Shown here: positions 7,453 to 16,922 of the stretch, in pieces
Layout of the letters: the number at the start of each line of letters is the position of its first letter
How positions within the stretch are numbered: the stretch's first letter is position 1
Assembly (NCBI GenBank): GCA_002868925.1
Contig: PKTZ01000163.1
Span: 1-56,156 of the forward strand
Length of the DNA: 56,156 nt
Reading direction: 5' to 3'
Source of the DNA: Desulfuromonas sp.
Lineage (GTDB): Bacteria; Desulfobacterota; Desulfuromonadia; Desulfuromonadales; UBA2294
The notes under the pieces: generated by a model
What the model was told of the DNA's origin: nothing
Seen by the model: the letters and a program-made list of their open reading frames with translations, nothing else
Database searches by the model: none
Translations under genes and position numbers: made by a program

Positions 7453-7947
7453 TCAGATCATTTCGGCGGTATCGCCCCACTGCAGCAGCGCGACCGCATG
7501 GGCGGCAATCCCTTCACGACGACCGACGAAACCGAGTTCCTCGGTCGTCGTCGCCTTGACGTTGACCCGGTCCGGTTCGAGATTGCAGTCGCTCGCGATA
7601 TTCTTCACCATGGCAGCGATGTGGGGCGCCATTTTGGGCGCCTGGGCCAGAATCGTAGCGTCGATATTGCCGACCCGGTAGCCCCTGCTGTCGAGCAGAT
7701 CGACGACGTGGGCCAGCAGCTTGCGGCTGTCGATCCCTTTGTACTGAGGATCGCTGTCGGGGAAGTGCCGGCCGATATCACCCTCGCCGGCCGCACCGAG
7801 AAGAGCATCGCAGATGGCATGCAGCAGCACGTCGGCATCGGAGTGGCCGAGCAGCCCGGTCTCATGCACGATCTCGACCCCGCCGATGACCAGCCTGCGA
7901 CCTTCAACCAGCCGGTGCACATCGTAGCCATGACCGATCCTGACCAT
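7453..7947 (-). CDS. ispF: 2-C-methyl-D-erythritol 2,4-cyclodiphosphate synthase
   Basis: A 164-residue enzyme of the MEP isoprenoid pathway that cyclises CDP-ME 2-phosphate to MEcPP with loss of CMP. The metal ligands in RIGHGYDVH (Asp9, His11) and in [14 protein letters not shown], the [16 protein letters not shown] loop, and the nucleotide-binding [19 protein letters not shown] block are intact. The ATG at 7947 overlaps the ispD stop and follows GAGGAGG. A GTG three bases earlier is possible but less likely. ispD and ispF are adjacent in many bacteria and act two steps apart. Confidence 0.97.
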   Translation of the reverse strand: MVRIGHGYDVHRLVEGRRLVIGGVEIVHETGLLGHSDADVLLHAICDALLGAAGEGDIGRHFPDSDPQYKGIDSRKLLAHVVDLLDSRGYRVGNIDATILAQAPKMAPHIAAMVKNIASDCNLEPDRVNVKATTTEELGFVGRREGIAAHAVALLQWGDTAEMI

Positions 7948-8645
7948 CACTCCTCCTCATCCACCTGCCGCAGAAACGATTCGGCCAGCAGCAGATCTTC
8001 CGGGGTTGTTATTTTCAGGTTGCAGTAGCTCCCCGACACGATCGCGACCGGCTTGCCGAGCCATTCGACCAGCTGGGCGTCATCGGTCGCCTGGTACGCT
8101 TCCTTATACGCTTTTTCGTGGGCCGAAGCAATAAGCTGATAACGGAACGCCTGCGGGGTCTGGGCCAGCCAGAGCCGGCTCCGATCAGGGGTCTTGACCA
8201 CCATCCCGTCTTCGACCTCCTTGACCGTATCCTTGGCCGGCACCGCGACCAGGGCGGCACCGCACCGCTGCACCGCAGCGATCGCCTCATCGACAACATC
8301 CGGTGGCAATAAAGGACGCGCCCCGTCATGGATCAGCACGACATCGTCGGCGTCTGCCCCGCAGGCCTGCAGGCCGTTGCGCACCGAATCCTGGCGCTCC
8401 TTGCCTCCGGCAATAACCGCCTGCACCTTGCTGAAGCGGTAACGCTCGACCACCTCTTCCCGGCAGAAATCGAGCTCCTGCAGCGGGACGATCAGGGTTA
8501 TTTTGTCGATAGCGGGGTGTTTTTCAAAAAGGGAGAGGGTATGCGCCAGGACCGGCCGGTCACCGAGGAAAAGATACTGCTTGTTGATATCGGTGCCCAT
8601 GCGGCGTCCGCTGCCGGCCGCCGGGATCAGAACATGAACGGTCAT
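7947..8645 (-). CDS. ispD: 2-C-methyl-D-erythritol 4-phosphate cytidylyltransferase
   Basis: A 232-residue nucleotidyltransferase that joins CTP and MEP to form CDP-ME. The N-terminal [10 protein letters not shown] loop with the following NKQY lysine, [10 protein letters not shown] for the metal and CTP site, [10 protein letters not shown] and the C-terminal [12 protein letters not shown] motif identify it. Length is normal for the single-domain enzyme, and it is separate from ispF, with which it overlaps by one base. A terminator for the upstream carD gene lies about 50 bases before the start, so ispD either has its own promoter in this short gap or relies on read-through. Confidence 0.97.
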   Translation of the reverse strand: MTVHVLIPAAGSGRRMGTDINKQYLFLGDRPVLAHTLSLFEKHPAIDKITLIVPLQELDFCREEVVERYRFSKVQAVIAGGKERQDSVRNGLQACGADADDVVLIHDGARPLLPPDVVDEAIAAVQRCGAALVAVPAKDTVKEVEDGMVVKTPDRSRLWLAQTPQAFRYQLIASAHEKAYKEAYQATDDAQLVEWLGKPVAIVSGSYCNLKITTPEDLLLAESFLRQVDEEE

Positions 8646-8694
8646 TGGAATCAGCCGTGTCCGAGCATCAGCTCCGAGCGGAGCTTTTCATGTC

Positions 8695-8726
8695 AAAAAT
8701 AAAAACCGGATGGAATGCATCCGGTT
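8695..8726 (-). terminator. Intrinsic terminator after carD
   Basis: A perfect 9-bp stem (AACCGGATG at 8726-8718 with CATCCGGTT at 8712-8704 on the minus strand, 5-base loop) is followed by TTTTTATTTTT. It separates carD from ispD. Confidence 0.8.
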
Positions 8727-8743
8727 GAAGAATCCAGGAAAAA

Positions 8744-9226
8744 TCAGTTGAACAGTTTTTCGACCCGCTGGGTCACGGCATCTTCGTCGGCCCCTTCGGC
8801 CAGCGCGACCTCCTTGACCAGCAGCTTGCGCGCCAGCTCGAGGACCTTCTTTTCGCCGTAGGAGAGTTCCTTGTCCTCACGGATGCAGTAAAGCTCGCGC
8901 AGGACTTCGGCCACCTCGAACAGGTCGCCGGTTTTCAGCTTGTCGTTGTATTCGCGCTGACGACGGCTCCAGGAAGCGATGTTGCCGGCAATCTTGGTTT
9001 TCTCGCCGAGGATATCGAAGAGAGACGAGACCCGCTTCTTCTCGATCGGACTGCGCATGCCGATGTTGGAGGCATTTGTGGTCGGCACCATGATGGTCAT
9101 GTCGCTGTCGACAATCCGCAAAATATAGAAATCGGCCTTGACGCCACCGAAATCCTTTGATTCAATCGCTTCTATGACGCCTATACCCTGGGTCGGGTAA
9201 ACGGCGCTATCTCCAACTTTAAACAT
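8744..9226 (-). CDS. CarD/CdnL-family RNA polymerase-binding regulator
   Basis: A 160-residue protein with the N-terminal TRCF-RID-like domain (MFKVGDSAVYPTQGIGVIEAIE) that binds the RNA polymerase beta subunit, and a C-terminal helical DNA-contacting domain (WSRRQREYNDKLKTGDLFEVAEVLRELY). In mycobacteria and myxobacteria such proteins stabilise open promoter complexes, especially at rRNA promoters. The same role here is inferred. A frame extension upstream (12 residues) is discarded because AAGGAG lies just before the ATG at 9226. It has its own near-consensus promoter and terminator. Location just upstream of ispD-ispF is a recurrent arrangement in this group. Confidence 0.92.
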   Translation of the reverse strand: MFKVGDSAVYPTQGIGVIEAIESKDFGGVKADFYILRIVDSDMTIMVPTTNASNIGMRSPIEKKRVSSLFDILGEKTKIAGNIASWSRRQREYNDKLKTGDLFEVAEVLRELYCIREDKELSYGEKKVLELARKLLVKEVALAEGADEDAVTQRVEKLFN

Positions 9227-9252
9227 CAATAGACTCCTTAAGGCGAACGTAA

Positions 9253-9281
9253 ATATTATCAAAATAAGGGCTTTTCGTCAA
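9253..9281 (-). promoter_or_regulatory. Promoter of carD
   Basis: On the minus strand TTGACG (9281-9276) and TAATAT (9258-9253) are spaced by exactly 17 bases, about 26 bases before the ATG. This is nearly consensus, fitting a constitutively and strongly expressed regulator. Confidence 0.75.
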
Positions 9282-9386
9282 GTTGTGGTTCAATACCACC
9301 CCCTGCGACCATCCGGACCGAAGATTTGACCGGGCCGGTTCGGACGAAAGCCGCCACAATACCAGCCACTTACACGGGAGAATTCA

Positions 9387-10304
9387 TTGCGTATCGCGAT
9401 TGTCGGTTCCGGCGCCCTCGGCCTCTTCTACGGCGCCCGCCTGCTCCATTCCGAACAGAATGTCCATTTCTTGCTAAGGCGGGACTACGAGGCAATCCGT
9501 AGCGGCGGGCTTCAGGTCTACTCCGTCGACGGTGACTTTCACCTCGACCGGGTGAACAGCTACCGCAACAGCGCCGACATCGGCCCGGTCGATCTGGTCC
9601 TGGTCGGCCTGAAGACCTTCTGTAACGATCGCGCCATCGACCTGATCGAACCGCTGGTTTCAGAACGGACGACCATCCTGACCCTGCAGAACGGCCTCGG
9701 CAACGAAGAGCTGTTGGCAAAAAGGTTCGGGGAGAAACAGATCATGGGCGGAGTCGCTTTCCTCTGCGCCAACCGGGGCGAACCGGGAACGGTGCATCAC
9801 CTCGGCCAGGGCGCAATCCGCATCGGCAATTTCTCCGGCGGCCATAACGAAAAGGGCGAAACGATTGCGACCGCCTTCCGGCAGGCCGGGATCAGCTGCG
9901 AGTATGTCGACGATCTCAAACGGGCACGCTGGGAAAAGCTGGTCTGGAACATCCCGTTCAACGGCCTGACCGCCCTGACCGGAAAGTGCGTAACCGACCT
10001 GCTCGCCCACCCACCGACCCGACAACTGGCGATCGAGATCATGCGGGAGGTGGTCGCCGCCGCCAACGCGCAGTCGCTTTCGGCTCCGATCGAAGGAGAA
10101 CCTTTCATCGACAGGATGATCGCCGCCACCGAGACCATGGACGGCTACCGACCGAGCATGATGATCGATCGCCTCGAAGGGCGGCCCCTCGAACTGGAGG
10201 CGATCTACGCCCTGCCGCTTAAGGCCGCAGGCGCAAAAGGGATCGCCATGCCGCGCACCGAAATGCTGCACAGTCTGCTCGATCTGGGCGAACCGCCCGC
10301 CTGA
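9387..10304 (+). CDS. panE: 2-dehydropantoate 2-reductase (ketopantoate reductase)
   Basis: A 305-residue NADPH-dependent reductase of the pantothenate pathway converting ketopantoate to pantoate. The N-terminal Rossmann motif IVGSGALGLFYG, the LVGLKTF strand, LTLQNGLGNEE, the catalytic lysine in RARWEKLVWNIPFN and the C-terminal MMIDRLEGRPLELEAIY substrate segment are all present. The start is TTG at 9387, preceded by CGGGAG and giving the standard MRIAIVGSG start. ApbA/PanE paralogues with other 2-keto acid substrates exist, so panE is likely but not certain. No pantothenate genes are adjacent. Confidence 0.85.
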   Translation: MRIAIVGSGALGLFYGARLLHSEQNVHFLLRRDYEAIRSGGLQVYSVDGDFHLDRVNSYRNSADIGPVDLVLVGLKTFCNDRAIDLIEPLVSERTTILTLQNGLGNEELLAKRFGEKQIMGGVAFLCANRGEPGTVHHLGQGAIRIGNFSGGHNEKGETIATAFRQAGISCEYVDDLKRARWEKLVWNIPFNGLTALTGKCVTDLLAHPPTRQLAIEIMREVVAAANAQSLSAPIEGEPFIDRMIAATETMDGYRPSMMIDRLEGRPLELEAIYALPLKAAGAKGIAMPRTEMLHSLLDLGEPPA

Positions 10305-10345
10305 ATCGATCAAACCTGAATGAAAAGATTATTTCTTGTTGCTGC

Positions 10346-11128
10346 CTAGCGGTAGGGAGCCAACACAATCGTTCCGACATCGAGGAGCTGACCCGCCACG
10401 GCCCGGCGGCAGGCTTCATCGCCCTCGCCGAGGGTGCCGTACGGCTCGCCGGCCCGCGGCTGGCCGCGACTGCCGGTTCGGGCGGCCAGGCAGTAGGTTC
10501 CCGGCTCCGGTACGAACAGGGTGAATTGCCCATCCCGATCGGAGGGCGGCGAGGTCAAGTCGGGCATGCGGTGAAACTCCGGGGTGCGGTACGCGAGCAC
10601 GAGCGCATCGGGAAAGGGGTGTCCATCGGCCGCGATCAAACGACCACGAAACCCGGTATCCCCCGAGGTCAGAGTCCCCTGCTTGCCCTGGCGAGGGGTG
10701 CCGCTCTCCCGCAGCCTGAAATCGATGCTGACGATCGACTGCGGTGCAACCCGGACCGGGTTGTCCGGATAGATCGCCCAGGCGTCGCCCGGGCGGGGCG
10801 GGCCGGCATCGGAGCCACTCTTGCGCAGCCGCGCGACCAGGTGATACTCCCCTTCGACCAGATCGAGGAAATAGCTCCCGTCCGGCTCGACCCGGGCCCC
10901 GAAATCGGCCGGGCCACGCAGGCCGCGGCTGGCCGAGCGGTAGGCATAAACGAAGGCGCCGTCGGCCGGCCGGCCATCCTGTAGCACTTGCCCACCGACG
11001 CCGGTCGCGCCAGTCAGATCGGCCAGGTCATCCGTTCCCGGTGGCGCCGCGCAGGCCGCCATCAGCAACAGGATCGGAAGCAGGATCGCTCTAGATGTCG
11101 GGAGTGTACTCTTCGGGAATCGCAACAT
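10346..11128 (-). CDS. Lipoprotein with two tandem carboxypeptidase-regulatory-like repeats
   Basis: A 260-residue secreted lipoprotein: a hydrophobic signal peptide and lipobox LLLMAAC with Cys26, then two homologous units of about 110 residues. Each begins with a GxVL/GRLI-xDGxP-xxDAxVxAYR strand set and contains a DGxFxLxVxxGxYxLxAR core, the pattern of CarboxypepD_reg/Cna-B-like beta-sandwiches. A GxPRxG/GQPRAGE segment follows in both units. The start at 11128 is set by GAGGAAGTCG just before the ATG and by the signal peptide. It overlaps the end of the upstream LpoA-like gene by 38 bases, so the two are probably co-expressed. Exact role unknown; a structural or binding role at the outer membrane is inferred. 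Confidence 0.75.
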   Translation of the reverse strand: MLRFPKSTLPTSRAILLPILLLMAACAAPPGTDDLADLTGATGVGGQVLQDGRPADGAFVYAYRSASRGLRGPADFGARVEPDGSYFLDLVEGEYHLVARLRKSGSDAGPPRPGDAWAIYPDNPVRVAPQSIVSIDFRLRESGTPRQGKQGTLTSGDTGFRGRLIAADGHPFPDALVLAYRTPEFHRMPDLTSPPSDRDGQFTLFVPEPGTYCLAARTGSRGQPRAGEPYGTLGEGDEACRRAVAGQLLDVGTIVLAPYR

Positions 11129-13079
11129 CGACTTCCTCGTCCAGAAGGGTGTCCTGCCCGGCATCGGGACCATTGATCTGGGTGATGTTGCCGTTTTGAA
11201 CCTGCAGCAGGAACAGAATCTTTTCGGCGTCGCCGACCAGGTTGAAGGTGGTCGCCCCGGTCACACCGGGATAGTTGCTCAACTGGCTCAGGGCGAGACG
11301 GAGGTCGTTACGGCTCCTGACGTTATCGCGGCTGAGCAGGGAAATAAAAATATTGGCGACATCGAAGCCCTGCGCTTCGAGGATGGTCGGCTCCTCGCCG
11401 TACTTGGAAAAGTAACGGTTGGCGAATTCCTGGACGAACGGATAGGGGCTGTAGGGAAAGAACCCGTCAACGAATATCGCCCCTTCGACGAACGGACCGG
11501 CCAGACGCACCAGGTCGGGTGAGTTCCAGCCGTTGATGCCGAGCAGCGGCAGCTCTTCAATCCCGTAGTAGGCGAGCTGGGGTGCGATCATCCCGACCTT
11601 GTCGGCGTAATCGGGGATGAACAGGGCGTCAAAATCGACCGGCGGGAAATCGGGGACGAACAGATCCTCGAGCATCTCCTGCTCGGTCATATACTCTTCG
11701 CGGAAATCGGGGTCTTCCCCCTTGAGCAACCTGATCTGCCTGCCGAAATCGGTTGCATCCTCCGGGTAGGATTCAGAGGTTGTGACCAGACCATTCCGCT
11801 TGAGGACTTCCTGCGAAAAAAGGTCGAGCATTTCGCGCCCGAGGCGGTTATCCGGATAGAGGACACCGAAGCCGGTCATGCCGAGTTCGTCGACCACGTA
11901 GCGGGCAAGTTCCTGGACCTGCAGTCTGGCGGTCATCGAGTTTCGGAAAACGAAAGGACCGATCTCCGGCAAACCCTTATGCTGCGACAGGGTCAAAAGC
12001 GGGATCTTCTCGACCTCGGCCTTGCGTGCCGCCGCCTCGGAGGCGGCGGGTGTAATCGGACCGGCGACCGCGACCGCCTTGTCGGCCGTTGAAAGCTGCT
12101 CGACCAGCGCCCGGCTTCGCGCCGGGTCGCCACCGTTGTCGCGATAGATGAAACGGATGCCGCTCTCCTCGAGATCCTGCATCTCGACCGCGAGGTCGAT
12201 GCCACGCTTGACCAGTTGGCCGTAGGCGGCGAAGCGGCCGGAGAGCGGCAGCACGACTCCGACCGACCGCTCAAGCCAGCTCTGACCGGTCAGTTCGGTG
12301 TAGAGGCGGATAGCGCCACCACGATACGCGGCCGGAATCAGGCCGAGATCGGTCTGGGCGATCAGTCGGGCCGCCTGCACCCGGTCACCGGCGGCGAGCT
12401 CCAGCTCCACCTGCTGTAACCGCGCGGCGGCGCCGACCGGCGAACCGGCAAACATGAAAGCGATTTCGGGAAGGATATCGTTAGAAATTTGGGTTTCGAC
12501 AACCTGCTGGGCGAACCGGTAAATCCCTCTGACATCTTCGGAAGGAGCAGAACGCATCGCCCGATTGGCAAACCAGAGCGCTCTTTGATAATTGCCGAGG
12601 GCGGCGTTCCCTTCGGCGAGAATCCGCAGCCGGATGCTCTGGTCGGACGGCGGCAGCACCTGCGGGTCGACCCCCTGCAGGGCAGCCATCCCCTCGCGCG
12701 TCAACGAGATGGCAACCAGCGCCCGCCCTTCGAGGTAGCGTGCTTCATCGTTGCGCTCCTCGACCGGGATGGCGGCGATCTGCGCCAGCACCGTATCGAA
12801 CTGCTTCTCGGCGAGATAGATCCGCGCCAGGGCGATATGGGCCTGTTGCAGACGTTCGGCGTCGGTTTCGACTTCGATCGCCGCGATCAGCATCGGCTTG
12901 GCCGCCTCCGGCTGCTCCGCCTCGAACAGCGCCAGCCCTTCGGTAAGCAGGTCGATTTCGCTCGGCGCCTCGACCGCCGCCGGAGTTTCCTCGGCGGGGT
13001 CGGCGGCAAAGGTGACCACCGGGACCAGCAGCAGCAAGGCCAGCAACAGAAGCACTGTTTTTTGAATCCGGATGAACAT
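11091..13079 (-). CDS. LpoA-like / periplasmic-binding-fold protein with N-terminal TPR-like region
   Basis: A 662-residue exported protein. Residues 1-26 are a signal peptide (FIRIQKTVLLLLALLLLVPVVTFA). A helical TPR-like region follows (about 40-230, containing LARIYLAEKQFDTVLAQ and NYQRALWFANRA). From WLERSVGVVLPLSGRFAAYG to the end is a type I periplasmic-binding domain of the Peripla_BP_6/LpoA group. This domain order is that of penicillin-binding-protein activators. No lipobox cysteine is seen at the signal cleavage site, unlike E. coli LpoA. The ATG at 13079 with GGGGGAGAG upstream is preferred to longer forms. It lies 37 bases after dnaJ and may be read from the heat-shock promoter. 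Confidence 0.75.
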   Translation of the reverse strand: MFIRIQKTVLLLLALLLLVPVVTFAADPAEETPAAVEAPSEIDLLTEGLALFEAEQPEAAKPMLIAAIEVETDAERLQQAHIALARIYLAEKQFDTVLAQIAAIPVEERNDEARYLEGRALVAISLTREGMAALQGVDPQVLPPSDQSIRLRILAEGNAALGNYQRALWFANRAMRSAPSEDVRGIYRFAQQVVETQISNDILPEIAFMFAGSPVGAAARLQQVELELAAGDRVQAARLIAQTDLGLIPAAYRGGAIRLYTELTGQSWLERSVGVVLPLSGRFAAYGQLVKRGIDLAVEMQDLEESGIRFIYRDNGGDPARSRALVEQLSTADKAVAVAGPITPAASEAAARKAEVEKIPLLTLSQHKGLPEIGPFVFRNSMTARLQVQELARYVVDELGMTGFGVLYPDNRLGREMLDLFSQEVLKRNGLVTTSESYPEDATDFGRQIRLLKGEDPDFREEYMTEQEMLEDLFVPDFPPVDFDALFIPDYADKVGMIAPQLAYYGIEELPLLGINGWNSPDLVRLAGPFVEGAIFVDGFFPYSPYPFVQEFANRYFSKYGEEPTILEAQGFDVANIFISLLSRDNVRSRNDLRLALSQLSNYPGVTGATTFNLVGDAEKILFLLQVQNGNITQINGPDAGQDTLLDEEVDVAIPEEYTPDI

Positions 13080-13116
13080 CGTCTCTCCCCCGAAGAAGGG
13101 GTAGCATATCATAAAA

Positions 13117-14229
13117 TCAGTCGAAAAGTTCTTTAACCTTGTCGAAAAAGCCCTTGCCCATGGGATTGACATCCTCCCCACCTTCGCGGGCAAATTCCTC
13201 GAGCAGCTCTTTCTGCTTGGACGTTAATTTGGTCGGCGTCTCGACCCGGATCACGACCAGCTGGTCGCCACGGCCGTAGCCCTGCAGCGACGGAATCCCC
13301 TTGCCCCCAAGCTTGAGGACCTTGCCCGACTGGGTACCGGCCGGTACTTTCAGCTTGACCTTGCCGTCGAGCGTCGGCACCTGCAGTTCGCAGCCGAGCG
13401 CCGCCTGGCTGAAGCTGACCGGGACCTCGCAGATCACGTCCCGCCCTTCCCGTTCGAAGATCGGGTGATTTTCGACCGAGATCACGACGTAGAGATCGCC
13501 CGGCGGGCCGCCCTTCTCCCCCGATTCCCCTTCCCCGCTCATCTTGAGCCGGGTTCCGGTTTCGACGCCGGCCGGGATTTTCAGTGAGATCGATTTTTTC
13601 TTCCTGACCCGGCCGCTGCCGTGACAACTCTTGCACGGCTTGTCGACGATCTTCCCTTCGCCGGAGCACTCCGGGCAAGGACGGGTCAGCGAGAAGAACC
13701 CCTGTTGGTACCGGACCTGGCCGGCCCCCTGGCAGGTGCCACAGGTCCGCGGCTCGGTCCCCTCGGCGGCACCGGAACCGTTGCAGGTTTCGCAGGGCTG
13801 GTGCCGCGGGATCTGGATCTTGGTCTCCAGGCCGAACGCCGCCTCCTCGAAGGAGATCGAGAGGTTGTAGCGCAGGTCGTCGCCGCGCCGGCCGCGTCCA
13901 CCGCGCCGGGTCTGGCCACCACCGAAGATATCGCCGAAGATGTCACCGAAGATATCCTCGAACGGCGAACCGCCACCGAATCCACCGGAAGAGAACCCGC
14001 CGCCGCCCAGGCCGGCATGGCCGAACTGGTCGTAGGTCGCCCGTTGCTGGGCATCGGAGAGGACCGCGTACGCTTCGGAAAGCTCCTTGAACTTTTCTTC
14101 GGCCGCCTTGTCGCCCGGGTTCTTGTCAGGATGGTACTGGATCGCCAGTTTGCGGTAGGCCTTCTTGATCTCGGCCTCGCTGGCGTTGCGATTGACCTCC
14201 AGCACCTCGTAATAATCACGTTTACTCAA
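13117..14229 (-). CDS. dnaJ: Chaperone protein DnaJ (Hsp40)
   Basis: A 370-residue type I Hsp40 that stimulates DnaK ATPase and delivers unfolded clients. It has the J domain (residues 1-70, with the HPD tripeptide in YHPDKNPGD), a Gly/Phe-rich linker ([22 protein letters not shown] with a repeated DIFGD), four CxxCxGxG zinc-finger repeats (starting [32 protein letters not shown]), and two C-terminal substrate-binding domains. Length is normal. It follows dnaK after a 94-base gap that contains a 12-bp hairpin. Confidence 0.98.
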   Translation of the reverse strand: MSKRDYYEVLEVNRNASEAEIKKAYRKLAIQYHPDKNPGDKAAEEKFKELSEAYAVLSDAQQRATYDQFGHAGLGGGGFSSGGFGGGSPFEDIFGDIFGDIFGGGQTRRGGRGRRGDDLRYNLSISFEEAAFGLETKIQIPRHQPCETCNGSGAAEGTEPRTCGTCQGAGQVRYQQGFFSLTRPCPECSGEGKIVDKPCKSCHGSGRVRKKKSISLKIPAGVETGTRLKMSGEGESGEKGGPPGDLYVVISVENHPIFEREGRDVICEVPVSFSQAALGCELQVPTLDGKVKLKVPAGTQSGKVLKLGGKGIPSLQGYGRGDQLVVIRVETPTKLTSKQKELLEEFAREGGEDVNPMGKGFFDKVKELFD

Positions 14230-14264
14230 AACGATTTTCCTTGCTTACTGCTAAATGTCAAGCA

Positions 14265-14292
14265 GCAGAAGCCGGGCTTGCCCGGCTTCTGC
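14265..14292 (-). other. 12-bp hairpin between dnaK and dnaJ
   Basis: GCAGAAGCCGGG and its exact inverse flank a 4-base loop in the dnaK-dnaJ gap. In the direction of the operon no T-run follows, so it should not terminate. It could slow 3' exonucleases and stabilise the dnaK part of the message, or mark a processing site. The function is inferred; the structure is plain in the sequence. Confidence 0.6.
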
Positions 14293-14323
14293 TTTCTTTT
14301 TACTGATCAGAAAAGACGATGGC

Positions 14324-16240
14324 TTACTTCTTTTCGTCACCCTTGTCGTCATCGACTTCTTCGAACTCGGCGTCGACGACGTTCTCGTCACTACCGGCCG
14401 CTTCGGCGCCGCCGGCAGCTTCCCCGCCTTCGCCCTCGGTCTCGGCATACATCGCCTCGGCGAGTTTGTGCGCCGACTGGGCGAGGGCTTCCATCTTGCT
14501 GTTGATGGCGTCCTTGTCGTCACCGTCCATCACCGCCTTGAGCTCTTCCAGTGCTGTTTCGATATTCTTCTTGGTCTCTTCATCAATCTTGTCTGCGTGT
14601 TCCTTGAGCGACTTCTCGGTCGTGTAGACGATTCCGTCGGCCTGGTTGCGAATCTCGATCAGTTCGCGCTTCGCCTTGTCCTCGGAGGCGTGCGATTCCG
14701 CCTCCTTGACCATCTTGTCGATCTCCTCTTCACTCAGGCCGCTGGAGGCGGTGATCCGGATCGACTGCTCCTTGCCGGTACCGAGGTCCTTGGCCGAAAC
14801 ATGCAGGATGCCGTTAGCGTCGATATCGAAGGTAACCTCGATCTGCGGTACGCCGCGCGGCGCGGCCGGGATCCCGACCAGCTCGAAGCGACCGATGGTC
14901 TTGTTGTCGCCCGCCATCTCGCGCTCGCCCTGCAGCACGTGCACCGATACCGCCGGCTGGTTGTCGGCCGCGGTCGAGAAGATCTGGCTCTTCTTGCACG
15001 GGATGGTGCTGTTCTTTTCGATCAACTTGGTCATAACCGAACCGAGGGTCTCGATCCCGAGCGACAGCGGACTGACGTCGAGCAGCAGCACATCCTTGAC
15101 CTCGCCCTTGAGGACACCGCCCTGGATGGCGGCGCCGATGGCGACCACTTCGTCCGGGTTGACCCCCTTGTTCGGCTCCTTGCCGAAGATCTCCTTGACC
15201 TTCTGCTGGACCGCCGGCATCCGGGTCATGCCACCGACCAGGATGATCTCGTCGATATCGGATGCTGTGAGGCCGGCATCCTTGAGCGCGATCTTGCACG
15301 GATCAACCAGCTTGGAGATCAAATCTTCGCAGATGCTCTCGAGCTTGGCCCGTGAAAGCTTGATGTTGAGGTGCTTGGGCCCCGACTGGTCGGCGGTGAT
15401 GAACGGCAGGTTGATGTCGGTCTCCATCGAAGAGGAGAGTTCGCATTTCGCCTTCTCCGCACCTTCCTTGAGGCGCTGTAGCGCCATCTTGTCGCCACGC
15501 AGGTCGATCCCCTGCTCTTTCTTGAACTCGTTAGCGACGTAGTCGATGATGCGCTGATCGAAATCTTCGCCACCGAGGAAGGTATCACCGTTGGTCGCCT
15601 TGACCTCGAAAACACCGTCACCGAGCTCGAGGATCGAGACGTCGAAGGTACCGCCGCCGAGGTCGAAGACGGCGATCTTCTCGTCTTCCTTCTTGTCGAG
15701 TCCGTAAGCGAGCGAGGCCGCGGTCGGCTCGTTGATGATCCGCAGGACGTTGAGGCCGGAGATCTTGCCGGCATCCTTGGTCGCCTGGCGCTGCGAGTCA
15801 TTGAAGTAGGCCGGCACCGTGACCACGGCGTCGGTCACCTCTTCACCGAGGTAATCTTCGGCGGTCTGTTTCATCTTCTGCAGGATCATCGCCGAGATCT
15901 CCGGGGCGCTGTACTTCTTGCCGCGCGCCTCGACCCAGGCGTCGTTGTTATCCGCCTTGATGATTTTGAACGGGCTGATCTCGATATCCTTCTTGACCGC
16001 CTCCGAATCGAACTTGCGGCCGATCAGACGCTTGATCGCAAACAGGGTATTTTCCGGGTTGGTCACTGCCTGGCGCTTCGCCTGCTGACCGACCAGACGC
16101 TCACCGCTCTCGGTGAAAGCGACCATCGACGGCGTGGTCCGTGCTCCTTCGGCATTGGCGATAACTTCCGGCTCGCCACCTTCCATAACGGCAACACACG
16201 AGTTGGTGGTCCCGAGGTCTATTCCTATTACTTTACCCAT
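14324..16240 (-). CDS. dnaK: Chaperone protein DnaK (Hsp70)
   Basis: A 638-residue Hsp70. The ATPase domain has the phosphate-1 loop [52 protein letters not shown] phosphate-2 loop ([12 protein letters not shown]) and [11 protein letters not shown]. The substrate domain contains [18 protein letters not shown]. The lid is followed by an acidic tail ending in [13 protein letters not shown] strong AAAGGAGGAATAAC ribosome binding site precedes the ATG. Third gene of the HrcA-regulated operon; it works with GrpE and DnaJ encoded beside it. Confidence 0.99.
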   Translation of the reverse strand: MGKVIGIDLGTTNSCVAVMEGGEPEVIANAEGARTTPSMVAFTESGERLVGQQAKRQAVTNPENTLFAIKRLIGRKFDSEAVKKDIEISPFKIIKADNNDAWVEARGKKYSAPEISAMILQKMKQTAEDYLGEEVTDAVVTVPAYFNDSQRQATKDAGKISGLNVLRIINEPTAASLAYGLDKKEDEKIAVFDLGGGTFDVSILELGDGVFEVKATNGDTFLGGEDFDQRIIDYVANEFKKEQGIDLRGDKMALQRLKEGAEKAKCELSSSMETDINLPFITADQSGPKHLNIKLSRAKLESICEDLISKLVDPCKIALKDAGLTASDIDEIILVGGMTRMPAVQQKVKEIFGKEPNKGVNPDEVVAIGAAIQGGVLKGEVKDVLLLDVSPLSLGIETLGSVMTKLIEKNSTIPCKKSQIFSTAADNQPAVSVHVLQGEREMAGDNKTIGRFELVGIPAAPRGVPQIEVTFDIDANGILHVSAKDLGTGKEQSIRITASSGLSEEEIDKMVKEAESHASEDKAKRELIEIRNQADGIVYTTEKSLKEHADKIDEETKKNIETALEELKAVMDGDDKDAINSKMEALAQSAHKLAEAMYAETEGEGGEAAGGAEAAGSDENVVDAEFEEVDDDKGDEKK

Positions 16241-16312
16241 GACGTTATTCCTCCTTTATCGTTCAACGATTTTATCTTTTTGTTAATCCGTATCCGGTTT
16301 TCCACCTGCAAC

Positions 16313-16918
16313 TTACTCCGACTCGCTCTCCGCTTCGTCGGCACTGTTTTTTTCAGGCGTCTTGGCCACCATGACCATCGCCGGCCGCAGCAGGCGGTTG
16401 TTCAGGGTGTACCCCTTCTGCATCTCCTGTACCACGGTGTTCGGTTCATACTCGTCCGACTCGACCTGTCCCATTGCCTGGTGGAAGTTCGGGTCGAACG
16501 GCTGTCCGATCGATTCGACCGGCTTGACCCCGAAGGTTTCGAGCACCTTGCGGAATTGGACGAGGGTCATCTCGACCCCTTCGAGCAGACTACTTCCCTG
16601 ATCGTCGTTGGCATGTTCGACCGCCCGCTCGAGGTTGTCGATCACCGGTACCATCTCGCGCAGCAGGTTGTCGTTGGCGAAGCGGATCGCGTCTTCTTTA
16701 TCACGCTGGGCCCGCTTGCGGTAATTCTCCAGGTCGGCCAGCGCCCGCAGGTAGAGATCCTTGTTCTTGCCCGCCTCTTCCTGGTAATCGACCGGCGCCT
16801 CCTCGGCCGTCTCTTCTTTCACCTCATCAGGCTCCGGTGCAGCCTCCTGGGCCGACTGCTCTTCCGTCGCCTCGACTTCTTCGACGACCGACTCCTGCTT
16901 CTTTTTCTTTTTTGCCAC
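16313..16918 (-). CDS. grpE: Nucleotide exchange factor GrpE
   Basis: A 201-residue GrpE that releases ADP from DnaK. It has a Lys- then Glu-rich flexible N-terminus, a long coiled-coil (about 45-110, including LRALADLENYRKRAQRDKED) and the C-terminal beta domain with GEPFDPxxHQAM-like (GQPFDPNFHQAMGQVES) and the GYTLNNRLLRPAMVMVAK signature. A TTG at 16939 in frame would overlap hrcA. The GTG at 16918, five bases after the hrcA stop and with AAGGAGAAAT upstream, is preferred. Second gene of the heat-shock operon. Confidence 0.95.
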   Translation of the reverse strand: MAKKKKKQESVVEEVEATEEQSAQEAAPEPDEVKEETAEEAPVDYQEEAGKNKDLYLRALADLENYRKRAQRDKEDAIRFANDNLLREMVPVIDNLERAVEHANDDQGSSLLEGVEMTLVQFRKVLETFGVKPVESIGQPFDPNFHQAMGQVESDEYEPNTVVQEMQKGYTLNNRLLRPAMVMVAKTPEKNSADEAESESE

Positions 16919-16922
16919 CTTC

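Noticed and set aside
6330..7559. 409-codon plus-strand open frame opposite glnS
   Set aside because: A shadow of glnS; composition typical of reverse-strand reading.
14255..15355. Long plus-strand open frame opposite dnaK
   Set aside because: It mirrors the dnaK codons on the other strand, is full of Asp/Leu/Arg-rich low-complexity sequence and has no ribosome binding site. dnaK is certain.
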